A stretch of 64,000 nt of DNA from Trematomus loennbergii (taxonomy: Eukaryota; Chordata; Actinopteri; Perciformes; Nototheniidae). Below are positions 25,001-40,000 of this stretch, piece by piece. The stretch covers positions 262,001 through 326,000 of the forward strand of contig JAAOOA010000279.1 in the NCBI GenBank assembly GCA_012861695.1. The letters are read 5' to 3'. The notes beneath the pieces are model-generated. The model worked only from the letters and a program-made list of their open reading frames with translations, ran no database searches and was not told the origin of the DNA. Position numbers and translations under genes: made by a program. Each line of letters opens with the position of its first letter. The first letter of the stretch is position 1.

Positions 25001-28000
25001 TTTTGCTGACATCGTTGGGACCATCTGTTTATAGTCACATTATAGGGACTCTCATATGGGGAAAATATGTTGGTACCCCTGATAAATTATTCAATTTTAG
25101 TAAGTAAAGTTAAAATTCTCAATAAATACTTAGATTCCCATCATTTAAAAGCAGAGGTAAGTCAAAGTTCAATGGCGTTTAGCGTACTTGTTTTGCTGAC
25201 ATTGTGGGGACCATTTGTTATCAGGCACTTTATGGGGACTCACATTGAGGGGCAAAATACTGGTACGCAAGGTAAATTATTCCATTTTAGTGATTACACT
25301 TTTTTGTTTTATGGCTAAGCTTAGGATAAAAGTTATATACCCAAAAAAATACAGATGGCGTTTAACGTACTTGTTTCGCTGACATTGTGGGGACCATTTG
25401 TTAACAGGCACTTTATGGGGACTCTCATTGAGGGACAAAATACTGGATGATAGTTTTAAAGTTTTTTTTAAAGTTTAGGGAAAAAGTCAAATTTCTCAAA
25501 TTTTGCTTTTAGTTAGTTCCACCATATCCCCCTGAAAACCTCACAAGTTGGATTTAAAAGGTCTCGTTACTCTACCTCCTGCTCCAGCTGAGGCTCGGTG
25601 GCGTTGGTGGCTCTGTACAGCATCATATATCCCGTCGCTCCCTCCGCTGCCCCCCATCTCACCTTCATGGTGGTCGAGGTCTCATCGTACACATTCATGT
25701 TCTTCACGGCTGAAAGTGGCACTGAGACGACAAAACACAAAGTCAGAGCGGTGAAAAGCACAATGTTACAGGCAAACATTCATCTTTTTGTCTTGGTTTG
25801 ATGTTTTAATAGTACAAATCCAATGCTTAGATGTATTTTGAAGTATTAGAAAAATATTTCTTGGACCAAAAGACTGACTGAGTGGGATGGGAATGACATT
25901 CTTCCTGATATTTGATATTTGAGGTGGTTTTGGCACAGAGAAATGGATAATGATACAAACAGGCGAGAAACATCAAGGTCATATTTTAGAAAATCCCAGA
26001 AAGTCCCAAAGAGATCATCGAGTTTAATGCTTTTTGATGTGCAGAATATCTAGTATCACATTGTCCAGAAACAGCTTCTGGTTTTTGAAGGATTTTTTTT
26101 CTGGGCTCAAGGATATTTCTGCTGGAGTAATCAGATGTTTTGGATGTTATAACAAGGTTTGGAACAGGGGTTTCTACATGTGAGAGAATGTCAAAAACAC
26201 ACAGGGAAAAAAAGAAATGATGCCCATTGTATAAAAAAGAATATAATCCAAAAGTCTGATAAGTCTAAATAAGTTGGTAACACCATATTAGCAAGTTGTT
26301 TTAAAACCCTTTCTCAGGGTCACACAGGGAAATCTATTTCTCACTCATTTTAGAAATCAAATCTATATACTGTATGTTAGTCATATAATTAAAAGGATTC
26401 ATAACATACATTTCAAGGACTCTCCAGGCCCAATTCCTTTAAATTTAAGGACCCAACATTGAATGGTTTCTGACACAAACCAAGATGGGAAGATGTTGAG
26501 TTAAAAAATTGACAAAACTGTGGGAAACAGACATCTAAACTTAGCCTATTAAGTTAAAAAAAAAGTAAAAATCGGACTTCAGTTTTCCTTTAATGCAGAC
26601 AAACTATTTATGTCTATTAGTATATATATATTTTTTTATTTACCAACCTTCAAGGACCCAGAGGAACCATTGAAAGGCAGCCTTGGTTAAAAAAACTGTT
26701 TGAAATTCGAAGAACATTCGGATTTGTTCCAAATAACCCTGTCGTTTTTTTGCATGAGAATGAGTTGAAAGTGAAAAATGTAATGGAATAAATAGTCTTG
26801 TGAAATATCGAACAAAAGTGTACTTTAAAACTGGATGTACGGGCATGATTAGACTCTCTTAGCACCAATAGAAAATGTTTTTAAAGCAAAATGTGTGGAT
26901 ATCTTTTTGGGCTTTTGAGAAGTGCAAACGTCTTCTCTCCTGATAGGCTTCACACACTTTATTTTTAAGTCACTGACACACTGCAGGCAGGACATTATGA
27001 CCTAACTGAGCGTTGTTTTAAATAATGACACTAAATAAAGCCCCGGCTGCTGGTGCCACCTCACAATCAATTGCTGTTTTATGACAGTGGGAAAAGGCTC
27101 GTTGTTAAAATCAGCTGCACAAATAAAGCAAACATTAAAGGACAAACGAGCAAATAAAAGTTCTTAGATCTGTGCACTTAACACGTTGTTAAATGATATC
27201 AGTTTATTTAAGATATACGCACTAACCACAGCGCTGATAAATACTTTTTAACTGTTTGTCTGATTCCCATTCAGCCCACCACAGCTGAGCATCAGCTCAA
27301 ACCAATGCATAATGGGACGTGGTGTTTGTGTTAACTAGCTCCCCGCCTTAGATCAGACGCTAAATATATTTCTTTGTGTAAACGGTGATTTGCAGGAGGG
27401 AAATAAGAGAGTAAACACGTTAGAACAACGTGTGTGAAACAGGATAATGATGCAGAGAAATCTAGTTGTTTATCGCACAAATTATAGAGTGGAGGAAACA
27501 AAAACGCTTTCCCACAACAGAGCGATGACGCAATCCGCCCTTAAGGCTCATTGTTAGTCATGTCTGTCGCCCAAAGGGCAAAAGGGCGTCCAGAATGGGA
27601 CATAAAAGGAAGTGGCACTTCACGTCACCACGCTAAGCTAAAGGTGGCTAATGTTGGGCGTGATGACGTTTACTCGTCTCACAAACTACTGTTATGCAAA
27701 GTTACAACACTTCCTGTTTCTGCCGAAGACGGGGAAAGTATTCCTAAAGCTGGCTTACATCCTCCATATTAGGAGTATTCACATTTTTTGTAGAGTTTGT
27801 TGAGTCAAATTATCATATAATCATTTAAAACATATAGTCTTATACTCTGATTGCCTTTTACTCTGTTAAATTGTATTTTTCGTCTTGTATGTGTTTAACA
27901 GAGACATGTTAAGGATTTACATTTCAGGAGGGAAAAGGAAGTAAAAGGTGGATTAAATGGTAAAAAACGTAAATGTTAAATGGTTAAGGACGAGGGGGTT

Positions 28001-31000
28001 TTCTGGTTTAATGATGGGATGGAGGACCAGTTCCTCTCATGAATATATAGAGAGACTGTAAGAAGAACATCTTTATCCTCTGAGGATGAAGTTGCTCTGT
28101 TCCTGCATTTGAGATCCATTTCACTTGTGTATTGACTTTCTTTATTGCTTGATTAAATATAACAAAAGACAAACTTTGTCTAAGAATCATTTATCAATTT
28201 CTCTTAAGAATTTCCTCCACAGAGTTGAGGATGAAGAAGAGGAAGAGGAAACACTTACAGGTGGTCTCGGTGCCCTTCAGAGGCTCGCTGCTCACTTCGT
28301 CCAATATGGAGTAGACGTTAACGAGGTATTCGGTCAGAGGACTGAGACCCGTCAGCACCACGGAGTTCACCGTCCCGTCCACCAGCAGCTGAAATTAAAA
28401 AATATCTGTGATTAAACAGTGGAGGGTAATTTCCCATAATTTGTTGTCTTTATTTATTAAAATAATTTCCCAATTTGGGATTAATAAAGTATATATATAT
28501 ATATCTATATCTATCTATTGGCATGTGACTGAAAGAATATCGCTTTTATTTAACTTTTTTATGGTTATTTCATGTGTGATGTTCAGATGTATATCAGTAC
28601 TTAGTGTGTCTACTTTAAAGAGTCCTCTCCTGCTGATGTTCAGGTGTATATCAGTACTTAGTGTCTACTTTAAAGAGTCCTCTCCTGCTGATGTTCAGGT
28701 GTATATCAGTATTAGTGTCTCAACTTTAAAGAGTCCTCTCCTGCTGATGTTCAGGTGTATATCAGTATGTAGTGTCTCTACTTTAAAGAGTCCTCTCCTG
28801 CTGATGTGCAGGTGTATATCAGTATGTAGTGTCTCTACTTTAAAGAGTCCTCTCCTGCTGATGTCAGGTGTATATCAGTATGTAGTGTCTCTACTTTAAA
28901 GAGTCCTCTCCTGCTGATGTTCAGGTGTATATCAGTATGTAGTGTCTCTACTTTAAAGAGTCCTCTCCTGCTGATGTTCAGTGTATATCAGTATGTAGTG
29001 TCTCTACTTTAAAGAGTCCTCTCCTGATGTTCAGCTGTATATCAGTATGTAGTGTCTCTACTTTAAAGAGTCCTCTCCTGATGATGTTCAGGTGTATATC
29101 AGTATGTAGTGTCTCTACTTTAAAGAGTCCTCTCCTGCTGATGTTCAGGTGTATATCAGTATGTAGTGTCTCTACTTTAAAGAGTCCTCTCCTGCTGATG
29201 TTCAGGTGTATATCAGTATGTAGTGTCTCTACTTTAAAGAGTCCTCTCCTGCTGATGTTCAGGTGTATATCAGTATGTAGTGTATCTACTTTAAAGAGTC
29301 CTCTCCTGCTGATGTTCAGGTGTATATCAGTATGTAGTGTCTCTACTTTAAAGAGTCCTCTCCTGCTGATGTTCAGGTGTATATCAGTATGTAGTGTCTC
29401 TACTTTAAAGAGTCCTCTCCTGTTGATGTTCAGGTGTATATCAGTATGTAGTGTCTCTACTTTAAAGAGTCCTCTCCTGCTGATGTTCAGGTGTATATCA
29501 GTATGTAGTGTCTCTACTTAAAGAGTCCTCTCCTGATGATGTTCAGGTGTATATCAGTATGTAGTGTCTCTACTGTAAAGAGTCCTCTCCTGATGATGTT
29601 CAGGTGTATATCAGTATGTAGTGTCTCTACTTTAAAGAGTCCTCTCCTGATGATGTTCAGGTGTATATCAGTATGTAGTGTCTCTACTTTAAAGAGTCCT
29701 CTCCTGTGATGTTCAGGTGTATATCAGTATGTAGTGTCTCTACTTTAAAGAGTCCTCTCCTGATGATGTTCAGGTGTATATCAGTATGTAGTGTCTCTAC
29801 TTTAAAGAGTCCTCTCCTGATGATGTTCAGGTGTATATCAGTACTTAGTGTCTCTACACAATACAGGAAAGTGAAAACCCTAAGAAGCAGAATAAGGAAA
29901 AAACACTTATTATTATTATTATCATTATTAAGCGTGCAGGCTGGAAGTTCCTGCATCTCCTATTATTGCACACATTTCTATGTGTATTGTTCTTCTATAA
30001 ATACTCTACAGTAATATGTGTTTAATCTTCTGGCAGTGAGCCCTGGCCTCCACCCTGACCCTCCTTTTTTGTAATAAAAAAATGCCTTCTCTTGTTGCAC
30101 CGGCTGTAAATCACTTTCTATAGGACCTGCACTAAATACCCAGCATGCAAATATATCATAAACCTCATGTTGTTTCTCACTACAGTCCAGGTTAAACACA
30201 TGAGAGCAGAGAGCAGTGTGAGGTCCTTAAGCTAAAGTGGATCCAGTGGAAAACTGCTGGATTTCAGACGAGCCGAACGGATCCATCGGACACGAGCCAA
30301 TAAAAGCTCAAAGCATGGAAAAGACCCAGCGCTGTGTTTTTAAAGAGTCGACTGACGGGGGGTTAAGTGTAAACTAAATGCAGGTTCAAAGAAAGCAAGA
30401 GGGTTTCATCTCTAAGGGGTTTTGGATAAAAGCCAGACCTGGGTGTTAGGAAACACTTTGTGAGGTTTGCCACTTAGGAGAGAATATTAAACAACAGGTG
30501 GGGGGGGGTTTAAATGTCTATTAATCTGCTTTGGTGTGACTGACACATTATCTATTCTAAATCCACAGGAAGTTATACATCTCACCTGAAGGGGTTGAGA
30601 GTTATCTGTTAGAGTTTAAGGATTAATGGGAGCCAGAGGGAGGTATTTATCAGGCAAACAAGATGCTTAGTTGATCAACAACAACAACAATAACAACATA
30701 TGGTGGACGTAAAGTTTCTGAACATTCCTCTGATGAACTTCTACGAAACAGTGAGGCTTTTTAACTTTATACCTGGAACAAATCGATCCCAGATGATAGA
30801 CCCAGATCCAGACATTAAACTCTGAACCCTTTAACCCCCATTAACTATTTAAATGTTGTTCAATATTGACTATAAGGTTTATTTATCTTTATTGCACTTT
30901 GTGCTGCATTTCTTGTATGAAAGATGCTATAAATAGAGTTTATTAATCAGAATAAGGATCACTTTATCCCCGGAGGAAATTGGTATTTGTACCAGTTGCT

Positions 31001-34000
31001 CCATTTAGAATAAATACAAGTAAAAATATGTATATAGATATAAGTAAGTAGATTTTTGCTCGAAATACAGTTAAAAACCTTACGCGGTACACACATTTAA
31101 CAGTAGAAATTCAAGTAAATATCATATTATTTATTATTAAATGTGAAATGTGAATGGATTACATTTTAATTTAACTTCTTGTGTTTATTTAAAGATTTTT
31201 TATGTATTTTTAACTTCTTATTGCACATTTTTACTATCCATGTGTATATAGATAGATTTATTCGATTTTATTTCATTTAAATTGTATTCTAAAATGCAGC
31301 AATTGTCAGAATACCTTTGATTCTGATTCATTACAGCAGCACTAGAGACAGATGGAGGATGTTTCTCTCACCTCCAGCATCTCCTCTCGGACACCTTCCT
31401 ATAGGTGACCCGGTACATTTCTACTATCTATATGTAATCTTTTCAGCTGCATTAGATGTTTCTCTCACCTCCAGCATCTCCTCCCCGGCCACCTTCCTGT
31501 AGGTGACCCTGTACATGTCCACTGGTCCGTCGGGGGCCGTCCAGGTGGCCCTGAAGGAGCTGAAGGTCACCTCAGAGGTCAGCAGGTTGCTGGGCGCCGC
31601 CAGTTCTCCTCCTGAAGAGAAATGAATACGATCCAACATGTAAAAGTATATCACACCGTGAACCCTGCGGCCACAAATCCTCCAGTTCTCTCCTTTAAAA
31701 CATGTATTTCTCTACGACTGAGCTGTACATTTTCTTGCACTATTTATAGGTTTCAAGGTTTCAAGGCCTTTATTGTCATGTGTACATAGCTACAGTGTAG
31801 TTATGATAATGAACATCTGTGCAACGCAATAAAACAGATAAATAAAATAAAATATAATATAATAGAAATAGTGCAGAATAGTCTATATACAAGTAATTGG
31901 AATATTGATATAAGTTGCAAACAGGTGAATGTTATGGATGTTCTTTCAAAAGTTCAGGTGTCAAAATTAACAGTCAAAATAACGTAAATATTATATATTA
32001 TTTATTATTAAATGTGAAATGCGAATGGATTCTATTTTAATGTAACTGCTTATGTTTATTTAAAATGTATTTTTCTCCGACTGAGCTGTAAATCTTCTTG
32101 CACTATTTCTATTCTATTTTATTTGTATTTACTTGCACTATTTGATCTGTTATATTTGTTTTATGTCCTATATTCATGTTGCTCTGTTGGAGGAGCTTTG
32201 ACACATCTACACTGAAGCTAAAGTACAAATGACAATAAAGCCTTGAATCTTGAATCTTGAATCTTGAAAAATCACTTTTGTATTCCCTCCTAGTTTCCAT
32301 CACAAGATTGAAGAATAGAGAAAAGATTGTCTGTCTTCTTTGTTTTGGGGATTTATCTTTCTATTTATTAAAAGTACATTTGATTTACTGAAACTCTTTT
32401 TGACTGTCGTTTTTTTCACTTTTTTCGACATGTCACCTTTTTCACTTTTTTGATCTGTTTTACGACAGTATGAGTTCTTCTTCTCAAACGGTCATTAGTT
32501 CCACCATCTGCACCGGGTAAAAGCAGATGTGATTTACCGAGAAGTATTACCATGTCTTTACTCGGACAAAAGGAACATGTCGTCCTTCATAAGCAGATAA
32601 ACGCTCACGCCCTTGAGCATCTGCAAAACGAAATGAAAGCCATAGTAAACATTTCCTAAATGTATGGTTGTCAGAGTTAAGTGCTTTGGCTTTTTTTAAA
32701 GTCCGGAAAAGTATAATTTTCTTAAAAGCTGACGACGTTTCCACCTGACTTCCAACACAGGTAATGACTGGAGGTGTAAATCTGACTCAGCGCTGATTAA
32801 AGAAGAAACTGGAATTACAGCCGAAAGCAACGGCAGCTCCGGCTTCAATAATGACGTCCTTAAAGATGTCTTCAAAATTCGAAGAGAGTAGATTTTTCAT
32901 TTATTAAAAGGCAAAATTCTGCATTTGTTGTAAATTTGACAATTTATGGTGTGCCTCCTGGGGAAAGGAAACATTTTGAAAAAGGAAAAAGTTGACAAGT
33001 TGGTAAATTGAATATTTTCTGCTATTTTAAAGTCATCCAAAAATATCTGGACTAAAGTCACAGATTTAGAATGAAATGTTTTGGAAAATGCGTATTATAC
33101 AGATGTTATTTGTTCCAAATGTTCTTGGTGTGGATAAAACGGTATCACTCTTACTCATATCCATTAACCCCCGTTTAAGAAATCGCTAAAATATTTTTGA
33201 AAAACTTGCAATAATCGCACTTTTCAAGCAGAATTGCACATGTTTGTCAAAGGTAACACAAATATTTAGGTTTAATTGACAAATAAAAGTGTGTTTTGTA
33301 ATGTTATAGCCTCAATAACGCAGCCAAGATGCTTTACTGACGGAAGATTCCCTTTTAAAATCATGATATCTAAATCTAACAGAGTATTTGTACTTCTACT
33401 TGAGTAAAGGATGTGTACTTCTACTTGAGAAGGATGTGTGTACTTCTACTTGAGTAAAGGATGTGTACTTCTACTTGAGTAAAGGACGTGTGTACTTCTA
33501 CTTGAGTAAAGGTTGTGTACTTCTACTTGAGTAAAGGACGTGTGTACTCCTGCCTCTCTGCTCTCTTCCTACCTGGACCCTTGACGCTGTTACACAGGTT
33601 GATGGTGAGCTCGTCCACGATGTCTACCAGGAACTTGAAATCGTTCACGTTGTACATGTGGATGTCGTCGGGGTCCGAGGCGATCGACCTCAACTCGCCC
33701 TCATCGGCATTCTTCACACCTGAGACGGAAAAAGGTAAAGGAGTCAAAACTGTGCCGGGAAAATAGAGCCTAAAATCAAGACGAACATGAAATAAAGGAC
33801 TCAAATATGTTCTATTTTTGTGACATTTACATTATTTTACCTGACCTTATTTACAAACAGTTTCTTCTTGTTGTTAGCAGCATTTTACAACTGTGTTATT
33901 TCCATTAAATCTTGTTAGTTGCGTGTCTTTTAATAAATATCACGTACCGACTGCATAGAGCTCGATGCCGTTCTCTCTCAGGCTCTGCGATGTGAACACG

Positions 34001-37000
34001 ATTTCGTCCTGAGACTTTCCGTCAGTGATCAGGATGCCAATTTTTCGGGCGTTTTCACGCATCCCCGCGCTGGTTTTGAAGTTATTCTGCAGGATGTAGT
34101 TCAGCGCCATCCCTGTGTGAAATGAAAATAAAGAGTTTAACAACCTCTAAACTTCTCTCTATCTCTCTATCTCTCTCTATCTCTCTATCTATCTATCAAT
34201 CTATCTATCTATCTATCTATCTATCTAAATAAAATCAGCTTTTTGAGTACATCTTATCTTATCTTAATTTTCTCAGAGCAACAATATTTGTACATGTTCA
34301 AAATACAAAACATCTAACTCGTAATGTAGACTGCAAAAAAGTTCCTATACATTTTTGGGGTAAAACTCATATTTCTCACAGATAAAATCTACTTTTTGAG
34401 TGATAAAAGCATCAGTTCTCTTCAGCTAATAAATACATTGCCTAAGATTAGGCCAGATTGGGGTCTCGATCTGTTGCTAAACGTACCTGTCATGGTGTTT
34501 CCTCCTTTGTACGGCAGATGAGCGATGGCATCCAGCAGCGAGGCCTTGGTGCTATGAGCGTTCAGATTCCACTCAGTTTTTGGGTCTCCACTGTACTGAG
34601 CCAGAGCTGAAGCAGGAACAAAACACCAAGGACACAACAAACTGTCTTTAGAATGAACTTATTTACAGGTTTACAAATAAAAAAAACTGCAGCATTTAGG
34701 CTTCTCGTCTGGAGGTTCAATGGATTTCTGAATGTGATTTTGGTTGTTAGCCTGAAATAAGGATTATACGACATAAATATGTTAATAAATACCCCACTGG
34801 TGAATTTAAAAACTGTGGTTGCTAACAAGTGTCTAAATGAGACGACTAAACGTCATCATGCCCAACATTAGCCGCCTTTAGCTTAGCGGTGGTGACATGA
34901 AGTCATGTGACCGTGCTGTAGTTCCTTTATAGCCCAACATTAGCCACCTTTAGCTTAGCGGTGGTGACATGAAGTCATGTGACCGTGCTGTAGTCCTTTA
35001 TAGCCCAACATTAGCCACCTTTAGCTTAGCGGTGGTGACATGAAGTCATGTGACCGTGCTGTAGTTCCTTTATAGCCCAACATTAGCCACCTTTAGCTTA
35101 GCGGTGGTGACGTGAAGTCATGTGACCGTGCTGTAGTTCCTTTATAGCCCAACATTAGCCGCCTTTAGCTTAGCGGTGGTGACATGAAGTCATGTGACCG
35201 TGCTGTAGTTCCTTTATACCCCAACGTTAGCCTCCTTTAGCTTAGCGGTGGTGACGTGAAGTCATGTGACCGTGCTGTAGTTCATTTATAGCCCAACATT
35301 AGCCTCCTTTAGCTTAGCGGTGGTGACGTGAAGTCATGTGACCGTGCTGTAGTTCATTTATAGCCCAACATTAGCCTCCTTTAACTTAACATGTAAGTAT
35401 CATAAAAGTTTGTTTTGTATTTTCTACAATAATCCAAAATCACATGGAGAAAAGCCATTGAACCAGGGAGATGCTGCCTTCAGGATCCACTAGTGGAAAT
35501 ATTACCGATCTGCACTCTGTCAGGGCTGATGTCGAACACGCTGACCATGCGAGCGATGAAGTTTCTGATGGTTTTGAAGTTGATGCGCCCGATGCTCCAG
35601 GAGCCGTCGACCAGCAGCACAAGATCTGCTTGAGCTGTGGTTTTACACTTAATGCCTGCAGAGAAACAGTGAGGAAGAGGGAGGAGGATAAGAAAGAGAC
35701 ACCTGGTACAACAAAGACAACCACCATGAGTTTTATATGAGGAGTAAGAGACAGATGTATGTGGGGAAAGTGAGAGGAAAATAGCATCACAAGTTGAAGA
35801 TGTTTACACCACAGACACAGATCAAAAGCATGGTAAACAGCTGGTATGTTTTGATTAAGTGCTTTCTCTCTTCCGGGCTTTTTGTCCTCTTCAAGCACAG
35901 CAAGATCATTTCAATTTGTTTACATCCAGCGGCGAAAATCTGCACACTTTTCTTCTTCGTGATATACGACGTTCTCCTGCACATTCCTGCTCCAGGCACC
36001 TGAAAAATGTCGGCTTGTCCTCTTTCTTTTTTGTCAGTGACACGCCCAGCACTTAAAAAGCCAGACCCCTGTCGGTGCAATTGAAAACAGGTTAGGAGAT
36101 CATCGATTTGACATTTTCTTTCCAGCAGCAGACCGCAGAAACAGATGCTAAAAAGGAACTCTGTTTGAGTTGTACCGACTGTCGGTAAACAAAACACTCA
36201 TGCGTCCCTACGACATTCATTAATAAAAACACATGTGATAAACAGAGGCAGCTTTAAGAGGCAATAATGTGCTGCAGACCAGTGTATCCAGTTCAGATCC
36301 AGTTCAGTGTGACAGTGGGAGTATACATCTGCTGCAGAAAACCTGACTCTGGTTGTTTTTGTGCTGAAGCCAGAGACTACAAAGTCAGGAAGACTGATGT
36401 GTTTACTGACAGAGGAGGAGAGGCTACATGAGTTAGCTTTTTGTTTTTCCAAATGTTTTTCATATCCTTTTGGAGGAGAGTCTCTTAAAGGCAAATGGTT
36501 TGAAAGAGTTCTCCATAGAGTGTTTTACCTAGAATAGATGCAGTATTGAGTACCAACCAGAAGCTAAGCGATGTGCAGCTGTGGACGTATTTAAGAAACC
36601 TAAATCACTCAATATAAGGTCTCAATATAATAAGTGCCTCTACTTCAAAGAGTCCTCTCCTGCTGATGTTCAGGTGTATATCAGTATGTAGTGTCTCTAC
36701 TTTAAAGAGTCCTCTCCTGCTGATGTTCAGGTGTATATCAGTATGTAGTGTCTCTACTTTAAAGAGTCCTCTCCTGCTGATGTTCAGTGTATATCAGTAT
36801 GTAGTGTCTCTACTTCAAAGAGTCCTCTCCTGCTGATGTTCAGGTGTATATCAGTATGTAGTGTCTCTACTTTAAAGAGTGCTCTCCTGCTGATGTTCAG
36901 GTGTATATCAGTATGTAGTGTCTCTACTTTAAAGAGTCCTCTCCTGCTGATGTTCAGGTGTATATCAGTATGTAGTGTCTCTACTTTAAAGAGTCCTCTC

Positions 37001-40000
37001 CTGCTGATGTTCAGGTGTATATCAGTATGTAGTGTCTCTACTTTAAAGAGTCCTCTCCTGCTGATGTTCAGGTGTATATCAGTATGTAGTGTCTCTACAT
37101 TAAAGTGTGCTCTCCTGCTGATGTTCAGGTGTATATCAGTATGTAGTGTCTCTACTTTAAAGAGTCCTCTCCTGTTGATGTTCAGGTGTATATCAGTATG
37201 TAGTGTCTCTACATTAAAGTGTGCTCTCCTGCTGATGTTCAGGTGTATATCAGTATGTAGTGTCTCTACTTTAAAGAGTCCTCTCCTGCTGATGTTCAGG
37301 TGTATATCAGTATGTAGTGTCTCTACTTTAAAGAGTCCTCTCCTGCTGATGTTTAGGTGTATATCAGTATGTAGTGTCTCTATGTATGGCCATGTTTTTG
37401 CCTTTATAAAAACGTGTCTGATGTATTTCTAACAGAATAGCTGGTAGATATAAATCTTTTAAATGTTTGCTATATTTTGAATATTTTCACAAGGCTTTCT
37501 GACGGGGAACTGAAGCCGTTATCCACGTTTCTTCAAAGCCTGCATACATTTACAAAAACAGTAATGTGACCTCGCGGAAACAAGGAGCCGTTTGTTTTAT
37601 CTTTGGTGAATCAGAACTAACTGTATAAAGCACACATTAAAACTAACTAACTAACAGATCAGGGCCGCTTTAGACCGGCGACTGCTTTGTTCTTCCAGGT
37701 AAAATTACTGTTTTTGTCAATGGAGTCCGGAGGTAGATAATGGCGTCAGATCCACTTTCAAAACGCTCTGTCTGACAGCGAGGTAAAGCAGTGGAAATAT
37801 TTGTAAATCCACGTTTCTTCAAAGCCAACAGACTCCTTTGAGAAAACTGACATTATACCTCGCAGAACAAGAGTCTACTGTCTAAAATAAGCTTTGATCA
37901 GTGACTCTGGTAAATCTGAACTAACCGTTTAAAACACCAAAGGCACACAAGCAACTCCCATTTTTAAATCACTGTTTTTGTCTTTGGAGTCTGGTGGCTT
38001 TGAAGAAACGTAGATAAAGTCTTCAGTTCTGACGGCAAAAGGTAAAGCAGGGAAAATACTGTAAACTTAAACTGATATTAATGTTTTTAGGGGTCTAAAA
38101 TACGTCCACAGCAGTTCAGTGTTTAGCTTCCTGCTGGTACTCCTTTCTGTTCCTTTTAACTACCATCTACAGAAGTGAAATACACAACTTATGGAGAAGT
38201 CATTAAAGTTAGCTGCACCTTTGCCAGCTTTGAGAACACTTTAATGATCAATCATTATAAAACATATCATATATATATTCTGAAATGGACCAATCTGCAC
38301 AATGACTACTTTTACTGTCGCTACTTTCACTATATTTTGATGAGAATACTTTTCTACTTTTACTTGAGGAACATTTTGAATGCAGGACTTTTACTGTAAC
38401 AGAGTATTCCTACACTCTGGTACTTCTACTTTTACTCAAGTACAAGATCTGAGTACTTCTACTTTTACTCAAGAACAAGATCTGAGTACTTCTACTTTTA
38501 CTCAAGTACAAGATCTGAGTACTTCTACTTTTACTCAAGTACAAGATCTGAGTACTTCTACTTTTACTCAAGTACAAGATCTCACTCCTTCTACTTTTAC
38601 TCAAGTACAAGATCTGAGTACTTCTACTTTTACTCAAGTACAAGATCTGAGTACTTCTACTTTTACTCAAGTACAAGATCTGAGGACTTCTACTTTTACT
38701 CAAGTACAAGATCTGAGGACTTCTACTGTTAATAAAGTACAAGATCTGAGTACTTCTACTTTTACTCAAATACAAGATCTGAGTACTTCTACTGTTAATA
38801 AAGTACAAGATCTGAGTACTTCTACTGTTATAAAGTACAAGATCTGAGTACTTCTACTTTTACTCAAGTACAAGATCTGAGTACTTCTACTGTTAATAAA
38901 GTACAAGATCTGAGTACTTCTACTTTTACTCAAGAACAAGATCTGAGTACTTCTACTTTTACTCAAGTACAAGATCTGAGTACTTCTACTTTTACTCAAG
39001 TACAAGATCTGAGTACTTCTACTTTTACTCAAGTACAAGATCTCACTCCTTCTACTTTTACTCAAGTACAAGATCTGAGTACTTCTACTTTTACTCAAGT
39101 ACAAGATCTGAGTACTTCTACTTTTACTCAAGTACAAGATCTGAGGACTTCTACTTTTACTCAAGTACAAGATCTGAGTACTTCTACTGTTATAAAGTAC
39201 AAGATCTGAGTACTTCTACTTTTACTCAAGTACAAGATCTGAGTACTTCTACTGTTAATAAAGTACAAGATCTGAGTACTTCTCCCACCTCTGATATTAT
39301 GAGCATCATCAATTGAGTTGAATCTTTAGATCTCAACCTTAAATGTAGGATTTGTTGTTCCTCTTTATGATTATGTCCGTTTGACTGTGATTAGATTTAG
39401 CAGAAAGCTGTCTACGTTAGTCGCCTTTACTGAAACATCTACTGATCATAAACAAGCTGTCCTTAAAACACGTGTCTGTGTATTCAATGTAAAACATTTG
39501 AAAGGGAAGTTAACCAGCTAACTGCATGTTGAATTTTAACATTTTTGATGGTGGTTTACTTGATCAGAAATCTAAGAGCATGACCTCTTTGCAGATAATA
39601 AGCATAATATTTCATAATAATAATAATCTAAGCATCTTTGAGCATTAGGAAAAGCGCTATACAAATCCCATCTATTATTATTATTATTATTATAACGTCA
39701 ACTAATTCCAGGACTTTTCTCACTTCACTGTCGCAGCCTTCACACTTTGTTCAAAGCATTAGCAAAGGAACAAAGCATGACGTGTAAAAGCTAAAGTTTG
39801 TGCAGCATGTGAAGGACCGTGCCAGAACATATGGAGCTGTCAGAGGGTCTGGATCTGAGCCTGGGAATATACGAGGGTCTCTGAGAGGAACCTCGTGGAA
39901 AATGTTCTCCGGTTCTGCTCCCCATTACAGAGAAACTTTGCCCAGGGTCAGCACCTCCTCTGGGCCTCATGAGGAACATTTTCCTAACGGCATACATCCA

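Noticed and set aside
34861..35390. CRISPR-like array
   Set aside because: Units are head-to-tail with no unique spacers, in a vertebrate intron; it is a minisatellite.
35787..36197. 136-codon minus-strand frame as a nested gene
   Set aside because: No recognisable domain; composition is ordinary intron.
28577..37382. Plus-strand frames with 19-residue repeats ([19 protein letters not shown] type)
   Set aside because: Translation of the 57-bp minisatellite; a repeat length divisible by 3 explains the open frame.
38380..39170. 11-residue repeat proteins on both strands
   Set aside because: Product of the 33-bp array; both strands open, no start context or splice support.
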